Counted from the first letter of the stretch, positions 36,101 through 46,721 are shown. The stretch is DNA of 64,000 bases from Jannaschia pohangensis (GCF_900113875.1 NZ_FORA01000001.1:1240001-1304000), one strand, 5' to 3'. The notes: generated by a model from the letters alone, not told the origin. Program-made: numbers and translations.

Positions 36101-37318
36101 TTAGTCAGTACCGTAAATCATTGCAGCATACTCGCGAACCTCATCCGATGTTTGACGTTCTATTTCGCTTAAGTAGTCCAAGAATTCGTCTGTGTCAGCT
36201 AGCGAGAATATACGGGCCTTGTAGTCCAACTCAGTCGCAAGCGGTTCTTCCTTCAATAATGCAGCGCAGCGCTTGTCGATGAAGAGTGCATTCACGTATG
36301 GCGCATACGTCGAGATTGTCCTCACATCGTTCAAGAGCCCACGATCAACTATTTTCTTCTCGCCCATGACGACCCGCCTAGCTACAGCGGCGAATAAGTA
36401 AGATGAAATCCTTTGGTGTGGTATTTCCCGATGCCGTTCCCAATGCCAGAATTTCCTGATTTCAATCGGCTGCTGGTTTTCGTCAACTCCACGATCTTCA
36501 AGTACGTGGCAAAGCTCTCTGTACTCGCGATAAATCTGCCTACCTGAACTCTCAAGAAGCGCCAGCGGGTCGTTTGGGTCAGGATTTGAGACTTCCTCAA
36601 ACCACTTCGCAAAGGCCTGCTTCTTTGTTGGCCCAATTGCTGAAAACTCACTTTCAAGTACATCAGCGAACGTTGCCTTCCTCTCAATCCAAGTGTCCGC
36701 GAGGTGTTTCATTGCATCATGCACTTCGCCCCTTACGGCGCGAATGTGATCTGCGAATTGGCTGTAATCGGCCCGCACGCCTACGTGCATATCTGGCAGC
36801 CATTCGTTTCTTCGGCTATCCGCAATCTCATCTATGTCGAGAGACACAGCAGGCTCCGCCGCATCGAAGTACGCCTTTGCGAACCGAATGTCCTGCAAAA
36901 GCTCGACGTCGCGAGAATCCATTAGGGAAACGTCACCACCGAAAAACTGATATAGACCGCGCAAGTCTATTGGACTGTGGAAGACCGTTGTCTCGTCATG
37001 ATGGATGTTGGAATGGGGCAAGAAGACTTGCTGCAAAAGAACGCACCGCCTTAGCAGCGTATAGACCTCTTTCGCAAAGGCTTCATGGCCCTTTGGCAGG
37101 TTACCTTCGTTCTTGACGTTGTAGATCATGCTGAACATGAACTGGTCCAGATAGATCGCCTTTTTGTCTAGTTCGGGCAGCGGGATTTGCACCGTCGCTC
37201 GACAGTTGGTGCAGCGTTTGGTCAACAATTGGCCCCCGGCTGAGAGGATGCCCATTGTCGTTTGACCGCACTTAGCGCATCGTGTGAATGGCCCGCGTTC
37301 CCATGTAAATCCGCTCAA
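36101..37318 (-). CDS. orphan zinc-ribbon / PIN-like protein of acquired composition
   Basis: 405 residues. The N-terminus has a four-Cys ribbon (Cys14, Cys17, Cys36, Cys39). Immediately after comes AIYLDQFMFSMIYN, with Asp58 where PIN-like nucleases carry their first acidic residue, and the C-terminal third has YAPYVNALFIDKRCAALL with Asp348, a segment placed as in PIN-like proteins. Further acidic positions lie in VSLDIDEIAD. The base composition is visibly more A+T-rich and codon use is unlike the neighbours. No partner antitoxin-sized gene is adjacent. Nuclease activity is inferred from motif placement only; it could equally be an inactive structural relative. Confidence 0.6.
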   Translation of the reverse strand: MSGFTWERGPFTRCAKCGQTTMGILSAGGQLLTKRCTNCRATVQIPLPELDKKAIYLDQFMFSMIYNVKNEGNLPKGHEAFAKEVYTLLRRCVLLQQVFLPHSNIHHDETTVFHSPIDLRGLYQFFGGDVSLMDSRDVELLQDIRFAKAYFDAAEPAVSLDIDEIADSRRNEWLPDMHVGVRADYSQFADHIRAVRGEVHDAMKHLADTWIERKATFADVLESEFSAIGPTKKQAFAKWFEEVSNPDPNDPLALLESSGRQIYREYRELCHVLEDRGVDENQQPIEIRKFWHWERHREIPHQRISSYLFAAVARRVVMGEKKIVDRGLLNDVRTISTYAPYVNALFIDKRCAALLKEEPLATELDYKARIFSLADTDEFLDYLSEIERQTSDEVREYAAMIYGTD

Positions 37319-37382
37319 TCTAAAATCTCCGCTTGCAAGTAGTCGATCTTGACCGTGCTATCGAAAGCGGACTTTTGTGCAC

Positions 37383-37425
37383 TTTGCAGCATCAGTCAAT
37401 TTGGGCTCGAACCGGACCTTCGCCG
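37383..37425 (+). repeat. dispersed repeat, copy 1
   Basis: TGCAGCATC, a short variable spacer, then TTGGGCTC and CGGACCTTCG recur in the same order on the opposite strand at about 44692-44736 (TGCAGCATC, TTGGGCTC, CGGACCTCCG). Two copies in intergenic accessory DNA 7 kb apart define a dispersed element. Both are preceded by a GAA-x-C-x-G-type segment that also aligns loosely. Confidence 0.6.
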
Positions 37426-37444
37426 CACGTTGCACGAAGGTCCG
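37413..37444. repeat. 10-bp inverted repeat within the dispersed element
   Basis: CGGACCTTCG (37413-37422) and CGAAGGTCCG (37435-37444), perfect arms with a 12-base loop. Could be a hairpin at the end of the element or a terminator for transcription entering from either side. Confidence 0.6.
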
Positions 37445-37822
37445 CTTACCCGTCCCCGCGTGCAATTTCGCTCAGTGACCTGATACGAAAGTCGGTTTTG
37501 CCTGACATCTGACACCCGGCCCGCCGACGTTAGTGCCGAAATCGAAACGCCGATGCCGCGCCCGTCACCGGACCGCCCAGACAGGCCCCGCTCGGCCGCC
37601 GGGTCAGGGATCGCGCGCGTGGCATTGAACACCCCGCGTTGCGCGCCGCCCCCCGGCGAACGCCCCATATGCCGGATCGTGTGCACGGATGTAATACAGG
37701 TGTCATACGCATGTCACACCGCGCATTCGCCATGAAAAAAGGTGTTTTCACCCGGTTTTCGGGGGTCGCGGAAATTTTTTGTTTCAACCCCGTGATCGCG
37801 CCCGCACCCGTCCCCCGAACGC

Positions 37823-37851
37823 CAAGGGGCGCCCCCATGGGACGCCCCTTG
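37823..37851 (-). terminator. hairpin after sat-cysC
   Basis: Arms CAAGGGGCG (37823-37831) and CGCCCCTTG (37843-37851), 20 bases beyond the sat-cysC stop on the minus strand; no T run directly after it. Confidence 0.6.
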
Positions 37852-37870
37852 CCGGTCTCTCGGCGGTGGA

Positions 37871-39589
37871 TCAGCCCTTGATCAGGCCCATCGACTCCAG
37901 CTTCAGCAAGACCTGCTGCGCGCAGTTGTCCACTTCGTAGCCTTCGGTATCGACCACCAGTTCGGGGGTCGTCGGCGCCTCGTAGGGGTCGGAAATGCCG
38001 GTAAATTCCGGGATCTTGCCCGCCCGCGCCAGTTTGTAGAGACCCTTGCGGTCGCGCCGCTCGCATTCCTCCAGCGACGTGGCCACGTGGACCTCGACGA
38101 AGGCGCCATAGGCTTCGATCATCTCGCGCGCGGCGCGGCGGGTCGCGGTATAGGGCGCAATGGGCGCACAGATGGCGATCCCGCCGTTCTTGGTGATTTC
38201 CGACGCGACATAGCCGATGCGGCGGATGTTGATGTCGCGATGCTCCTTGGAGAACGTCAGCTCGGACGACAGATGCTTGCGCACCACGTCGCCGTCCAGA
38301 AGCGTGACGGGGCGGCCGCCCATCTCCATCAGCTTGACCATGATCGCATTGGCGATGGTCGACTTGCCCGACCCGGAGAGGCCGGTGAAGAAGACGGTGA
38401 ACCCCTGCTGCGAGCGCGGCGGCGACGTGCGGCGCAACTCCTTGACCACCTCGGGGAAGGAGAACCACTCGGGGATGTCCAGCCCTTCGCGCAGGCGGCG
38501 GCGCAATTCAGTGCCCGAGATGTTCAGGATGGTGACATTGTCGCGATCCTCGATCTCGTCATTGGGCTCGTATTGGGCACGTTCCTGCACATAGACCATG
38601 TGCTTGAAGTCGACCATTTCGCAGCCGATCTCGTCCTGATGCTTGCGGAACAGATCCTGCGCATCATAGGGCCCATAGAAATCCTCGCCCGCCGAATTGT
38701 TGCCGGGGCCCGCGTGGTCGCGGCCCACGATCATGTGGGTGCAGCCGTGGTTGCGACGGATGATGCCGTGCCACACCGCCTCGCGCGGGCCGGCCATGCG
38801 CATCGCCAGATTGAGCAGTGACATGGTGGTCGTCGACGGCTGATACTTGTCCAGCACCGCCTCATAGCAGCGCACGCGGGTGAAGTGGTCCACATCGCCC
38901 GGCTTGGTCAGGCCCACGACGGGGTGGATCAGCAGGTTGGCCTGCGCCTCACGGGCGGCGCGGAACGTCAGCTCCTGATGGGCACGATGCAGCGGGTTGC
39001 GCGTCTGGAAGGCCACGACACGACGCCAGCCCATCTTGCGGAAATAGGCGCGCAATTCATTGGGCGTGTCGCGCCGGGCGCGGAAATCGTAATGCACCGG
39101 CGGCTGGATCCCGGTGATGGCCCCACCCAGATAGATCGTCCCGGCGGTGTTGTGCAGATAGTTGACCGCCGGATGCGCCAGATCGTCGGCGCCAAAGACC
39201 TTTTCGGCCTCGACCGCCTTATCGGGGCGATAGATGTCGCTGACCGACAGGATGGCCAGGATGACACCCTCCTGGTCGCGCAGGGCGATGTCCTTGCCCT
39301 CCTCGATGCTCTCGGCGAACTTCTCGGACACATCAAGGGTGATGGGCATAGGCCAGAGCGTGCCATCGGCCAGGCGCATCTTGTCGACCACCGACTCGTA
39401 ATCGGCCTTGCCGAGGAACCCCTTGAGCGGGTTGAACCCGCCGTTCATCAACAGTTCCAGATCGCAGATCTGGCGCGGCGTCATATCCCAGCTTATCAGG
39501 TCGGCGGCGTCGACCTTCAGTTTCTGGGCACTGTCGTAGCTGACATAGAGTTCGGGAATGGGCGCAAGATTCGCGGCATCAAAGGACAT
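37871..39589 (-). CDS. bifunctional sulfate adenylyltransferase / adenylylsulfate kinase
   Basis: 572 residues. Residues 1-385 are ATP sulfurylase, with FQTRNPLHRAHQELT (the HxxH phosphate site) and GRDHAGPGNNSAGEDFYG; residues about 395-572 are APS kinase with the P-loop FTGLSGSGKSTIANAI, DGDVVRKHLSSELTFSKEHRD and GISDPYEAPTTPEL. It activates sulfate to APS and PAPS in one chain, which could supply the sulfotransferase at 48.9-51.0 kb. The Sat-CysC fusion order is known in Rhodobacterales. GAAAGGAAAG precedes ATG 39589. Confidence 0.94.
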   Translation of the reverse strand: MSFDAANLAPIPELYVSYDSAQKLKVDAADLISWDMTPRQICDLELLMNGGFNPLKGFLGKADYESVVDKMRLADGTLWPMPITLDVSEKFAESIEEGKDIALRDQEGVILAILSVSDIYRPDKAVEAEKVFGADDLAHPAVNYLHNTAGTIYLGGAITGIQPPVHYDFRARRDTPNELRAYFRKMGWRRVVAFQTRNPLHRAHQELTFRAAREAQANLLIHPVVGLTKPGDVDHFTRVRCYEAVLDKYQPSTTTMSLLNLAMRMAGPREAVWHGIIRRNHGCTHMIVGRDHAGPGNNSAGEDFYGPYDAQDLFRKHQDEIGCEMVDFKHMVYVQERAQYEPNDEIEDRDNVTILNISGTELRRRLREGLDIPEWFSFPEVVKELRRTSPPRSQQGFTVFFTGLSGSGKSTIANAIMVKLMEMGGRPVTLLDGDVVRKHLSSELTFSKEHRDINIRRIGYVASEITKNGGIAICAPIAPYTATRRAAREMIEAYGAFVEVHVATSLEECERRDRKGLYKLARAGKIPEFTGISDPYEAPTTPELVVDTEGYEVDNCAQQVLLKLESMGLIKG

Positions 39590-39643
39590 CGTACAAACTT
39601 TCCTTTCGGCCCCACTGGCGGGCCTGAGAGACGGATGGGGGCC

Positions 39644-39671
39644 TCTAGACCCATCCCCAAGGGGATTTCAA
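39644..39671 (-). promoter_or_regulatory. possible sat-cysC promoter with operator-like inverted repeat
   Basis: On the minus strand TTGAAA (39671-39666) and TCTAGA (39649-39644) are 16 bases apart and could be -35 and -10. Between them lies ATCCCC-AA-GGGGAT (39653-39666), inverted six-base arms suited to a dimeric regulator. It lies about 55 bases before the start codon. Confidence 0.4.
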
Positions 39672-39722
39672 GGCCACAGGGGTGGGCGGCGGCGTTGCAG
39701 CGCCATCAAAGCTGACCATGGG

Positions 39723-41715
<1,993 letters not shown>

Positions 41716-41787
41716 CTGGCCCCGGTCGGTCAGGCCCACCGGACCGCCGACCATAAATTCGCCGAAAACACGGATTAGTCGTCCGGC

Positions 41788-42378
41788 ATGTCACAGCTGC
41801 CGCCGCCCTCCCCCAGCACGTCCCGCCTTCTGACCGCGACCGTCATCTGGCAATCCGGCTGTCTTGCCATCGTCGTCGGACTTTATCTCTTTCTCGGGGT
41901 GGCGGGGGTCGGGTCAGTCGTCACCGTGCCCACGTGGTATCTGGTGCTGGCCTGGGCGCTTGCCATCCTGACCATCCCTCCCAGTCTGTTCGCCCTCTCC
42001 TACAGCCTCTCGCGCAGTGCGCGCGCCATCAGCCTGCCCGCAATCGGGTTCAGCAGCGTCCTCTTGGCGGCGATGACCCTTGGTGCGTTCGCCTGGGCTT
42101 TGCCGCTCCTGTCGACCTTCGTGGTCTCCGCTCCGCAGCAGATCGAGATGCGCGTGACAGGCACCCAAAGCCTGCTGCGGCGCTATGTCGGATGCGCGGA
42201 CACCGTATCGTTCGGGCATTGGTATCGACCCGGCGGAAAGGTCTGTGTGCCCACGGCCACCTCGCTCTACCGCGGGACGATGTTCGGCCTTGAGGGCGCA
42301 GGCAACACCTGGGCGATGCGCGTGACCCGGGTGACCTCGGGCCCGTTCCCGGTCGTCAACGTCTCGAACGGTGGGTAG
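41788..42378 (+). CDS. membrane protein of unknown function
   Basis: 196 residues with three hydrophobic helices (about 20-42, 47-70 and 84-107) followed by an external domain of about 85 residues with two Cys. No family recognised. It follows the Lrp gene by 72 bases. Confidence 0.6.
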   Translation: MSQLPPPSPSTSRLLTATVIWQSGCLAIVVGLYLFLGVAGVGSVVTVPTWYLVLAWALAILTIPPSLFALSYSLSRSARAISLPAIGFSSVLLAAMTLGAFAWALPLLSTFVVSAPQQIEMRVTGTQSLLRRYVGCADTVSFGHWYRPGGKVCVPTATSLYRGTMFGLEGAGNTWAMRVTRVTSGPFPVVNVSNGG

Positions 42379-42458
42379 CAACGACGGGGGCAGCAAAGGG
42401 GCTGGCAAATCACCCGTCCTGCTCGCACAAATGCCTATCCGCCACAAAGGACATCGCC

Positions 42459-42854
42459 ATGCCCCTCCCCAGCTTCCACATGATCGACGCCGCCCCGCAG
42501 CCGGTCGCCACCTTCTCCCATTGCGCAGAAATCGACGGCTGGGTGTTCCTGACCGGCCAGATGCCGACCTGGCCCGGTGAGCCGGATCGCCCCCTGCCGG
42601 ACGGTGTCGAGGCACAGACCCGCCGCGTCATGGACAACCTTATTCTGGTGCTGGAGGGCATGGGCCTCGGCCTTGAGAACGTGGCACAGGCGCGCGTCTA
42701 TCTGACCGAATTCGACCGCGACTATGCCGCCATGAACCAGACCTATCAGGGCTATTTCGCCCCCGGGAAACTGCCCGCGCGCACCTGTATCGGGGTCACG
42801 GGCCTGGCCGTCGGCGCGCTGGTGGAGATCGACATGGTCGCCCGCAGGCCCTGA
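42459..42854 (+). CDS. RidA family (YjgF/UK114) protein
   Basis: 131 residues; VFLTGQMPTWPGE, QTRRVMDNLILVLEGMGLGLENVAQARVYL and LPARTCIGVTGLAVGALVEIDMVA match the family, including the Arg that binds the carboxylate in the RidA group. RidA hydrolyses reactive enamines made by PLP enzymes. AAAGGA precedes the start. Confidence 0.87.
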   Translation: MPLPSFHMIDAAPQPVATFSHCAEIDGWVFLTGQMPTWPGEPDRPLPDGVEAQTRRVMDNLILVLEGMGLGLENVAQARVYLTEFDRDYAAMNQTYQGYFAPGKLPARTCIGVTGLAVGALVEIDMVARRP

Positions 42855-42898
42855 CCCGCCACGGCCCCGCACGCGACGCCCCCCGAACCCCTGACGCA

Positions 42899-42930
42899 AA
42901 AGGCCCGCCCGGTTGTCCGCGCGGGCCCTT
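42899..42930. terminator. bidirectional terminator between ridA and ppaC
   Basis: AAGGCCCGC at 42899-42907 pairs with GCGGGCCCTT at 42921-42930 (one bulge); followed by T-rich sequence on the minus strand (CCTTTTGCG). Lies between two convergent genes. Confidence 0.6.
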
Positions 42931-42948
42931 CCGATCGTCAGCGGTGAC

Positions 42949-43869
42949 TTACAGCTTCAACGCCGGGATGATCTGCTTCTTGCGGCTCATCACGCCGGGC
43001 AACACCACCGCATCGCCCGACACCGACGCGCCGAAGCTCTTCTCCGCGAGCGTCTTGACCAGGTCGTTGGGCACCAGCAGCGTCGCCTCCTCGTTCAGGA
43101 TGTCGACCACGAAGAGCAACACCTGCTCCACCCCGTCCTCGGCCGCGACCGGGCCCATCGCCTCCATCAGCGCGGCCTTGCGGTCCAGCACCATGCCCGG
43201 CGACGTCGTCTCCAGCACCGAGACGCGGAACTTGGTGCCGCCCACGGCGTATTCCTTGCTGTCCATCCGCAGCAATTCCGCCTCCGAGAACGCTGACACA
43301 TCCGACTTCGCCGCGAACATCTCGGCGGCATAGGCCGGGATCTCGACGCCCAGATCACCCGCCAGACGCTCGGCCAGCGCGCGGTCGTGGTCGGTCGTGG
43401 TGGGCGAGCGGAATTCCAGCGTGTCCGACAGGATGCAGGTCAGCATCGCGCCCTTGATCGCTTCGGGCGCCGTCGACAGGCTCGACCCCATGAGGTCGGC
43501 CATGATCGTCGCGGTGCAGGCCAGCGGGCGGATCGTGATGTCGATCGGCTCCGCCGTCTCCAACCCGCCGACCAGCTTGTGATGGTCGATGATGGCGCGG
43601 ATGTCGGCGGCGTTGATGTCGGCGGGCAATTCCGCCGGGTTGTTGGTGTCGACGATCACCACCGCCTGCCCCTCGGCCACGCCGCTGATGATCTCGGGCT
43701 TCTCCAGCCCCCAACGCTGCAACATGAACGCGGCTTCGGTGTTCGGCTCGCCCAGCAGGACCGCCTTGGCGGGCGTGCCCACGACTTCGGTCAGATACCA
43801 GGCCCAGGCGATCGGCGATCCGGTGGAATCGGTGTCGGGGGACTTGTGGCCGAAAACGAGCGTTGTCAT
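42949..43869 (-). CDS. ppaC: manganese-dependent inorganic pyrophosphatase
   Basis: Family II pyrophosphatase of the DHH superfamily, 306 residues. FGHKSPDTDSTGS, VIVDTNNPAEL, IIDHHKLVG and the C-terminal VMSRKKQIIPAL are diagnostic. It drives biosynthesis by removing PPi, which fits the nearby Sat. Start ATG 43869; the upstream frame extension has no homology. Confidence 0.95.
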   Translation of the reverse strand: MTTLVFGHKSPDTDSTGSPIAWAWYLTEVVGTPAKAVLLGEPNTEAAFMLQRWGLEKPEIISGVAEGQAVVIVDTNNPAELPADINAADIRAIIDHHKLVGGLETAEPIDITIRPLACTATIMADLMGSSLSTAPEAIKGAMLTCILSDTLEFRSPTTTDHDRALAERLAGDLGVEIPAYAAEMFAAKSDVSAFSEAELLRMDSKEYAVGGTKFRVSVLETTSPGMVLDRKAALMEAMGPVAAEDGVEQVLLFVVDILNEEATLLVPNDLVKTLAEKSFGASVSGDAVVLPGVMSRKKQIIPALKL

Positions 43870-43956
43870 CGTGTCTATCCGTGCTGGGAATGGGTCGCGC
43901 GGGGCCTTAGCGTGACCGGCGCGGGATGTCACGGGTCAACTGTCGAAAGGGGCCAG

Positions 43957-44619
43957 ATGCGCGAGACGGATCTCTATGCGCCGATCAAGGCCTTTCTCGA
44001 GGCGCAGGATTACACGGTGAAGGGCGAGATCGGCCCGGCGGATGTCGTCGCCCTCCGGGGCGATGAGCCGCCGGTGATCGTCGAACTCAAGACCGGCTTC
44101 TCCCTCGCCCTCATCCACCAGGGCATCGACCGGCAGGCGGTGACGCCCCACGTCTATCTCGCCGTGCCCGACGTGGCCGGGCGACGCGGCCATGCGGCCT
44201 TCAAGGCGAACCTGAAACTCGCCCGGCGCCTGGGCCTGGGCGTGCTGACCGTCCGCCTGCGCGACGCTCTGGTGACCGTCCACTGCGACCCCGGCCCCTT
44301 CCAGCCCCGACTGTCGAAGAAACCGCGCGAGCGTCTTCTGCGCGAATTCGCGGCCCGCCGCGGCGACCCGGCCCAGGGCGGCGCCACCCGCGACGGTCTC
44401 GTGACCGCATACCGCCAGGACGCGACGATCATCGCCGCCCACCTCGCCGCCCAAGGCCCCACCAAAGGCGCCCATGTCGCGGCCGCGACCGATATCAAAC
44501 GCGCCACCACCATCCTGCGCGACAACCACTACGGCTGGTTCAGCCGCGTCTCGGTCGGAGTTTACGAGTTGACGGAGGCGGGGCGCGGGACGGTTGGCGA
44601 GGACGAGCGAGACACGTGA
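43957..44619 (+). CDS. DUF2161 family, PD-(D/E)xK-like nuclease fold
   Basis: 220 residues. IGPADVVALRGDEPPVIVELKTGFS carries Asp followed by E-x-K as in PD-(D/E)xK nucleases; the C-terminal part (TTILRDNHYGWFSRVSVGVYELT) is winged-helix-like. ATG 43957 comes after AAAGG. No methylase is adjacent. Function not established for the family. Confidence 0.8.
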   Translation: MRETDLYAPIKAFLEAQDYTVKGEIGPADVVALRGDEPPVIVELKTGFSLALIHQGIDRQAVTPHVYLAVPDVAGRRGHAAFKANLKLARRLGLGVLTVRLRDALVTVHCDPGPFQPRLSKKPRERLLREFAARRGDPAQGGATRDGLVTAYRQDATIIAAHLAAQGPTKGAHVAAATDIKRATTILRDNHYGWFSRVSVGVYELTEAGRGTVGEDERDT

Positions 44620-44691
44620 GCCGGTCTGGTCCGAAAGCCTCAGGAGCCACCATTGAGCCGGTCACAGATGCAAATACGCGCACGCGCCGGA

Positions 44692-44736
44692 GGTCCGTTT
44701 TGAGCCCAACGTCATCGATGCTGCACAACGAACGAA
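44692..44736 (-). repeat. dispersed repeat, copy 2
   Basis: Reading the minus strand: TGCAGCATC, a short spacer, TTGGGCTC, then CGGACCTCCG, in the same order and spacing as at 37383-37425. Confidence 0.6.
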
Positions 44737-44842
44737 CGGCTGCTTCATCGTCGAGTGGCCATGAACGTGACAAAACCAACGCGAGTTTTGCCAGGGGTTT
44801 GTGACACACGACCTTCTAAGGATTTCAGCAGCCACTCGGCAA

Positions 44843-44861
44843 GTGACAGAAACGACCGTTT
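44843..44861 (-). repeat. short repeat, partial inverted copy
   Basis: GTGACAGAAACGACCGTTT. Its reverse complement contains CGTTTCTGTCAC, the core of the two direct repeats at 45522-45568 and 46421-46466. Confidence 0.5.
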
Positions 44862-44987
44862 ATGACGCACAGGTTCTGGCAAGGGGTTTCTGTCCAGCTA
44901 CTGATGATCGCGGCGAACGTCGCTTGCGGCCCGGTTCGTGGGGAAGTTATTCTCTGCGTCGAGACAACACCCACCCCGGAAACTTTT

Positions 44988-45506
44988 TTGCCGTACCCTG
45001 AAGCCCGTGTTTCCATCCGCACTGGACGTCCCGATGAGGCTGATGCACTTGCAAAACTTCACGTAGATGTTTGGCGCGCGACCTATCGCGATTATGCTTC
45101 TGCCGAAGCATTTAAGATGTTGGACGAGGCAAAGCGTCTTCCATATTGGCAGGACGCGCTGTTGGACAAACGCCCATGCGCGGGCGTCTTCGTCGCTGAA
45201 CAGGATGCGTCGCTTCTTGGTGTGGTGAGCTACGGTCCATCTCAGCATGAGTCCTTCGCCGGACGGACAGAAATCAAGCATCTCTATGTCGCGGAGCTGG
45301 CGCGAGGGCTCGGAGTCGGACGCTTGCTGCTCAAGGCGGTATTAGACGATGAGAGTGCTGCTCGACCCGGCCTAGCGCTCGCTGTCGTGCGACAGAACAA
45401 CTCGGCTCGACGCTTCTACAAGAAGATGGGTGGAGCAGAAATTGGAACATTCATTGATCCAGGTCCACTCTGGAAGTCTGAGAATATCATTGTCGCATGG
45501 GACTAG
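44988..45506 (+). CDS. GNAT family N-acetyltransferase (acquired)
   Basis: About 172 residues. The domain starts VSIRTGRPDEADALAKLHVDVWRATY, has LYVAELARGLGVGRLLLKAVL (acetyl-CoA loop Q/R-x-x-G-x-G variant) and ends with LAVVRQNNSARRFYKKMGG. TTG 44988 fits the domain best; ATGs at 44862 and 44904 would add residues without homology. Less G+C-rich than its surroundings and flanked by repeats, so probably acquired. The substrate is unknown. Confidence 0.72.
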   Translation: MPYPEARVSIRTGRPDEADALAKLHVDVWRATYRDYASAEAFKMLDEAKRLPYWQDALLDKRPCAGVFVAEQDASLLGVVSYGPSQHESFAGRTEIKHLYVAELARGLGVGRLLLKAVLDDESAARPGLALAVVRQNNSARRFYKKMGGAEIGTFIDPGPLWKSENIIVAWD

Positions 45507-45521
45507 TGGCAAGGGGTGAAT

Positions 45522-45568
45522 GCCAAAACTGGCACGTTTCTGTCACTGGCGATAACGACCGTTTTTTG
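45522..45568 (+). repeat. direct repeat left of the LysE-type gene
   Basis: GCCAAAACT ... CGTTTCTGTCACTGGCGATA then ACGACCGTTTTTTG. The same sequence with few changes recurs at 46421-46466. Confidence 0.7.
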
Positions 45569-45697
45569 GATCATAGGTTACGGCAAAGGGTTATTTTCCG
45601 CTGCGCGGCACAAGTCGTACCTTCGGCGCGCCAAGGAGGAACTTCCGTTTCGAGAGGCAATACTTGGCGGAACTGTTTTGATCCGTTGACTTCCAGG

Positions 45698-46369
45698 ATG
45701 GGGACCTCCTTTGTTGTTCTTAACCAGCAAGAGGACATTGCGATAGAACTTCAGGCATTCTTGGTCTTCGCGGCGACACAGGCCGTCGTGATCGCGTCGC
45801 CCGGTCCGTCCGCGATCCTCGTGGCATCGCAAGGCGCGACGAACGGCTGGCCCAGGACCGTATTCCAAATGTTCGGGATGATGGTCGCAACAGCGATCTA
45901 CTTCATTATGTCTGCGACTGGGCTGGCCGCTCTCATCCTCGCTTCCAACCTTGTCTTCCAAATCATCAAATGGGTCGGCGTCGGCTACCTCATCTATCTC
46001 GGCCTTACCGCCTTGCTCAGTCGGTCGGGTGGTCTCGCGGTCGGGCGGACGGGTAAAACGAGGTCCCGGAAGGCTCTCTTCTCGCAAGGCTTTGTCGTGG
46101 AGTTCGCCAATCCCAAGGTGCTTCTTTTCTTCGCAGCGATCCTCCCGCAGTTCCTCGACACCGCCGCGCCGATTGCGCCGCAGATGATCATCATGGGGCT
46201 GACGGGGGCTGCGATGCAGTTTGTGATTTACTCGGCCTACGCAAAGCTGGGGGACAAGCTTGCCAATGGCGGTCTGCGCGCCTGGATCGTCAGTGTGATC
46301 AACAGAACGGCCGGAGCGGCCCTCATTTTCGCGGGCATTAAGATGGCGAGCGTCACCGCCGAACGATAG
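45698..46369 (+). CDS. LysE/RhtB family amino-acid exporter
   Basis: About 223 residues, six membrane helices. FLVFAATQAVVIASPGPSAILVASQGATNG is the family start (P-G-P), QIIKWVGVGYLIYLGLTALLS and FSQGFVVEFANPKVLLFFAAILPQFLD are conserved segments. Probably exports an amino acid or derivative. The nearest ATG (45698) leaves 16 extra residues; the usual start would fall at the ATT or ATA codons just after AAGAGGA (45727-45733), which are very rare starts. Flanked by direct repeats. Confidence 0.8.
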   Translation: MGTSFVVLNQQEDIAIELQAFLVFAATQAVVIASPGPSAILVASQGATNGWPRTVFQMFGMMVATAIYFIMSATGLAALILASNLVFQIIKWVGVGYLIYLGLTALLSRSGGLAVGRTGKTRSRKALFSQGFVVEFANPKVLLFFAAILPQFLDTAAPIAPQMIIMGLTGAAMQFVIYSAYAKLGDKLANGGLRAWIVSVINRTAGAALIFAGIKMASVTAER

Positions 46370-46420
46370 GGCGCGGTCTAACAGCACGTCGAGCTGGAAG
46401 CCGCCAAGGACACAGCCTGT

Positions 46421-46466
46421 GCCAAAACTCAACCGTTTCTGTCACCGGCGATAACGACCGTTTTTG
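46421..46466 (+). repeat. direct repeat right of the LysE-type gene
   Basis: GCCAAAACT, CCGTTTCTGTCACCGGCGATA, ACGACCGTTTTTG in order, nearly identical to 45522-45568. The pair brackets the exporter gene about 0.85 kb apart. Confidence 0.7.
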
Positions 46467-46721
46467 TCCGCACCCTAAAAGCGGTCACTAGCGCATTCAC
46501 AGCGATAGCACGCTCCGCCCGCACAACCGACATCACCAGCCGCGCAAATCGTTGTCGATCGCAGTCCTTAAGCCTTGCGCAATCACACCCCGGTTTCCCC
46601 CGAAGCCCCCCGCCCCTGTCGACGAACGTCTTCCCACTCGCCCGACTCACGGCGCCATAGCCCCGAACACCGCCTGTTTCGTCTGCCGCGCGACCGGGCG
46701 CTGCCCGGTGTCCCGCGCGTA

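Larger units (their letters stand above)
37319..37870. other. long intergenic region with repeat element, no gene supported
   Basis: 552 bases between the PIN-like orphan and sat-cysC. It contains a dispersed repeat copy (37383-37425), a 10-bp inverted repeat (37413-37444) and the sat-cysC terminator hairpin. Short frames here lack ribosome sites or family features. Composition shifts from mixed to G+C-rich towards 37.8 kb. Confidence 0.6.
44620..44987. other. accessory intergenic region with dispersed repeats
   Basis: 368 bases without a supported gene. Contains copy 2 of the dispersed repeat (44692-44736, minus orientation) and an inverted copy of the short repeat that also brackets the LysE gene (GTGACAGAAACGACCGTTT at 44843-44861). 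A+T content is higher than in flanking genes. Confidence 0.6.
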
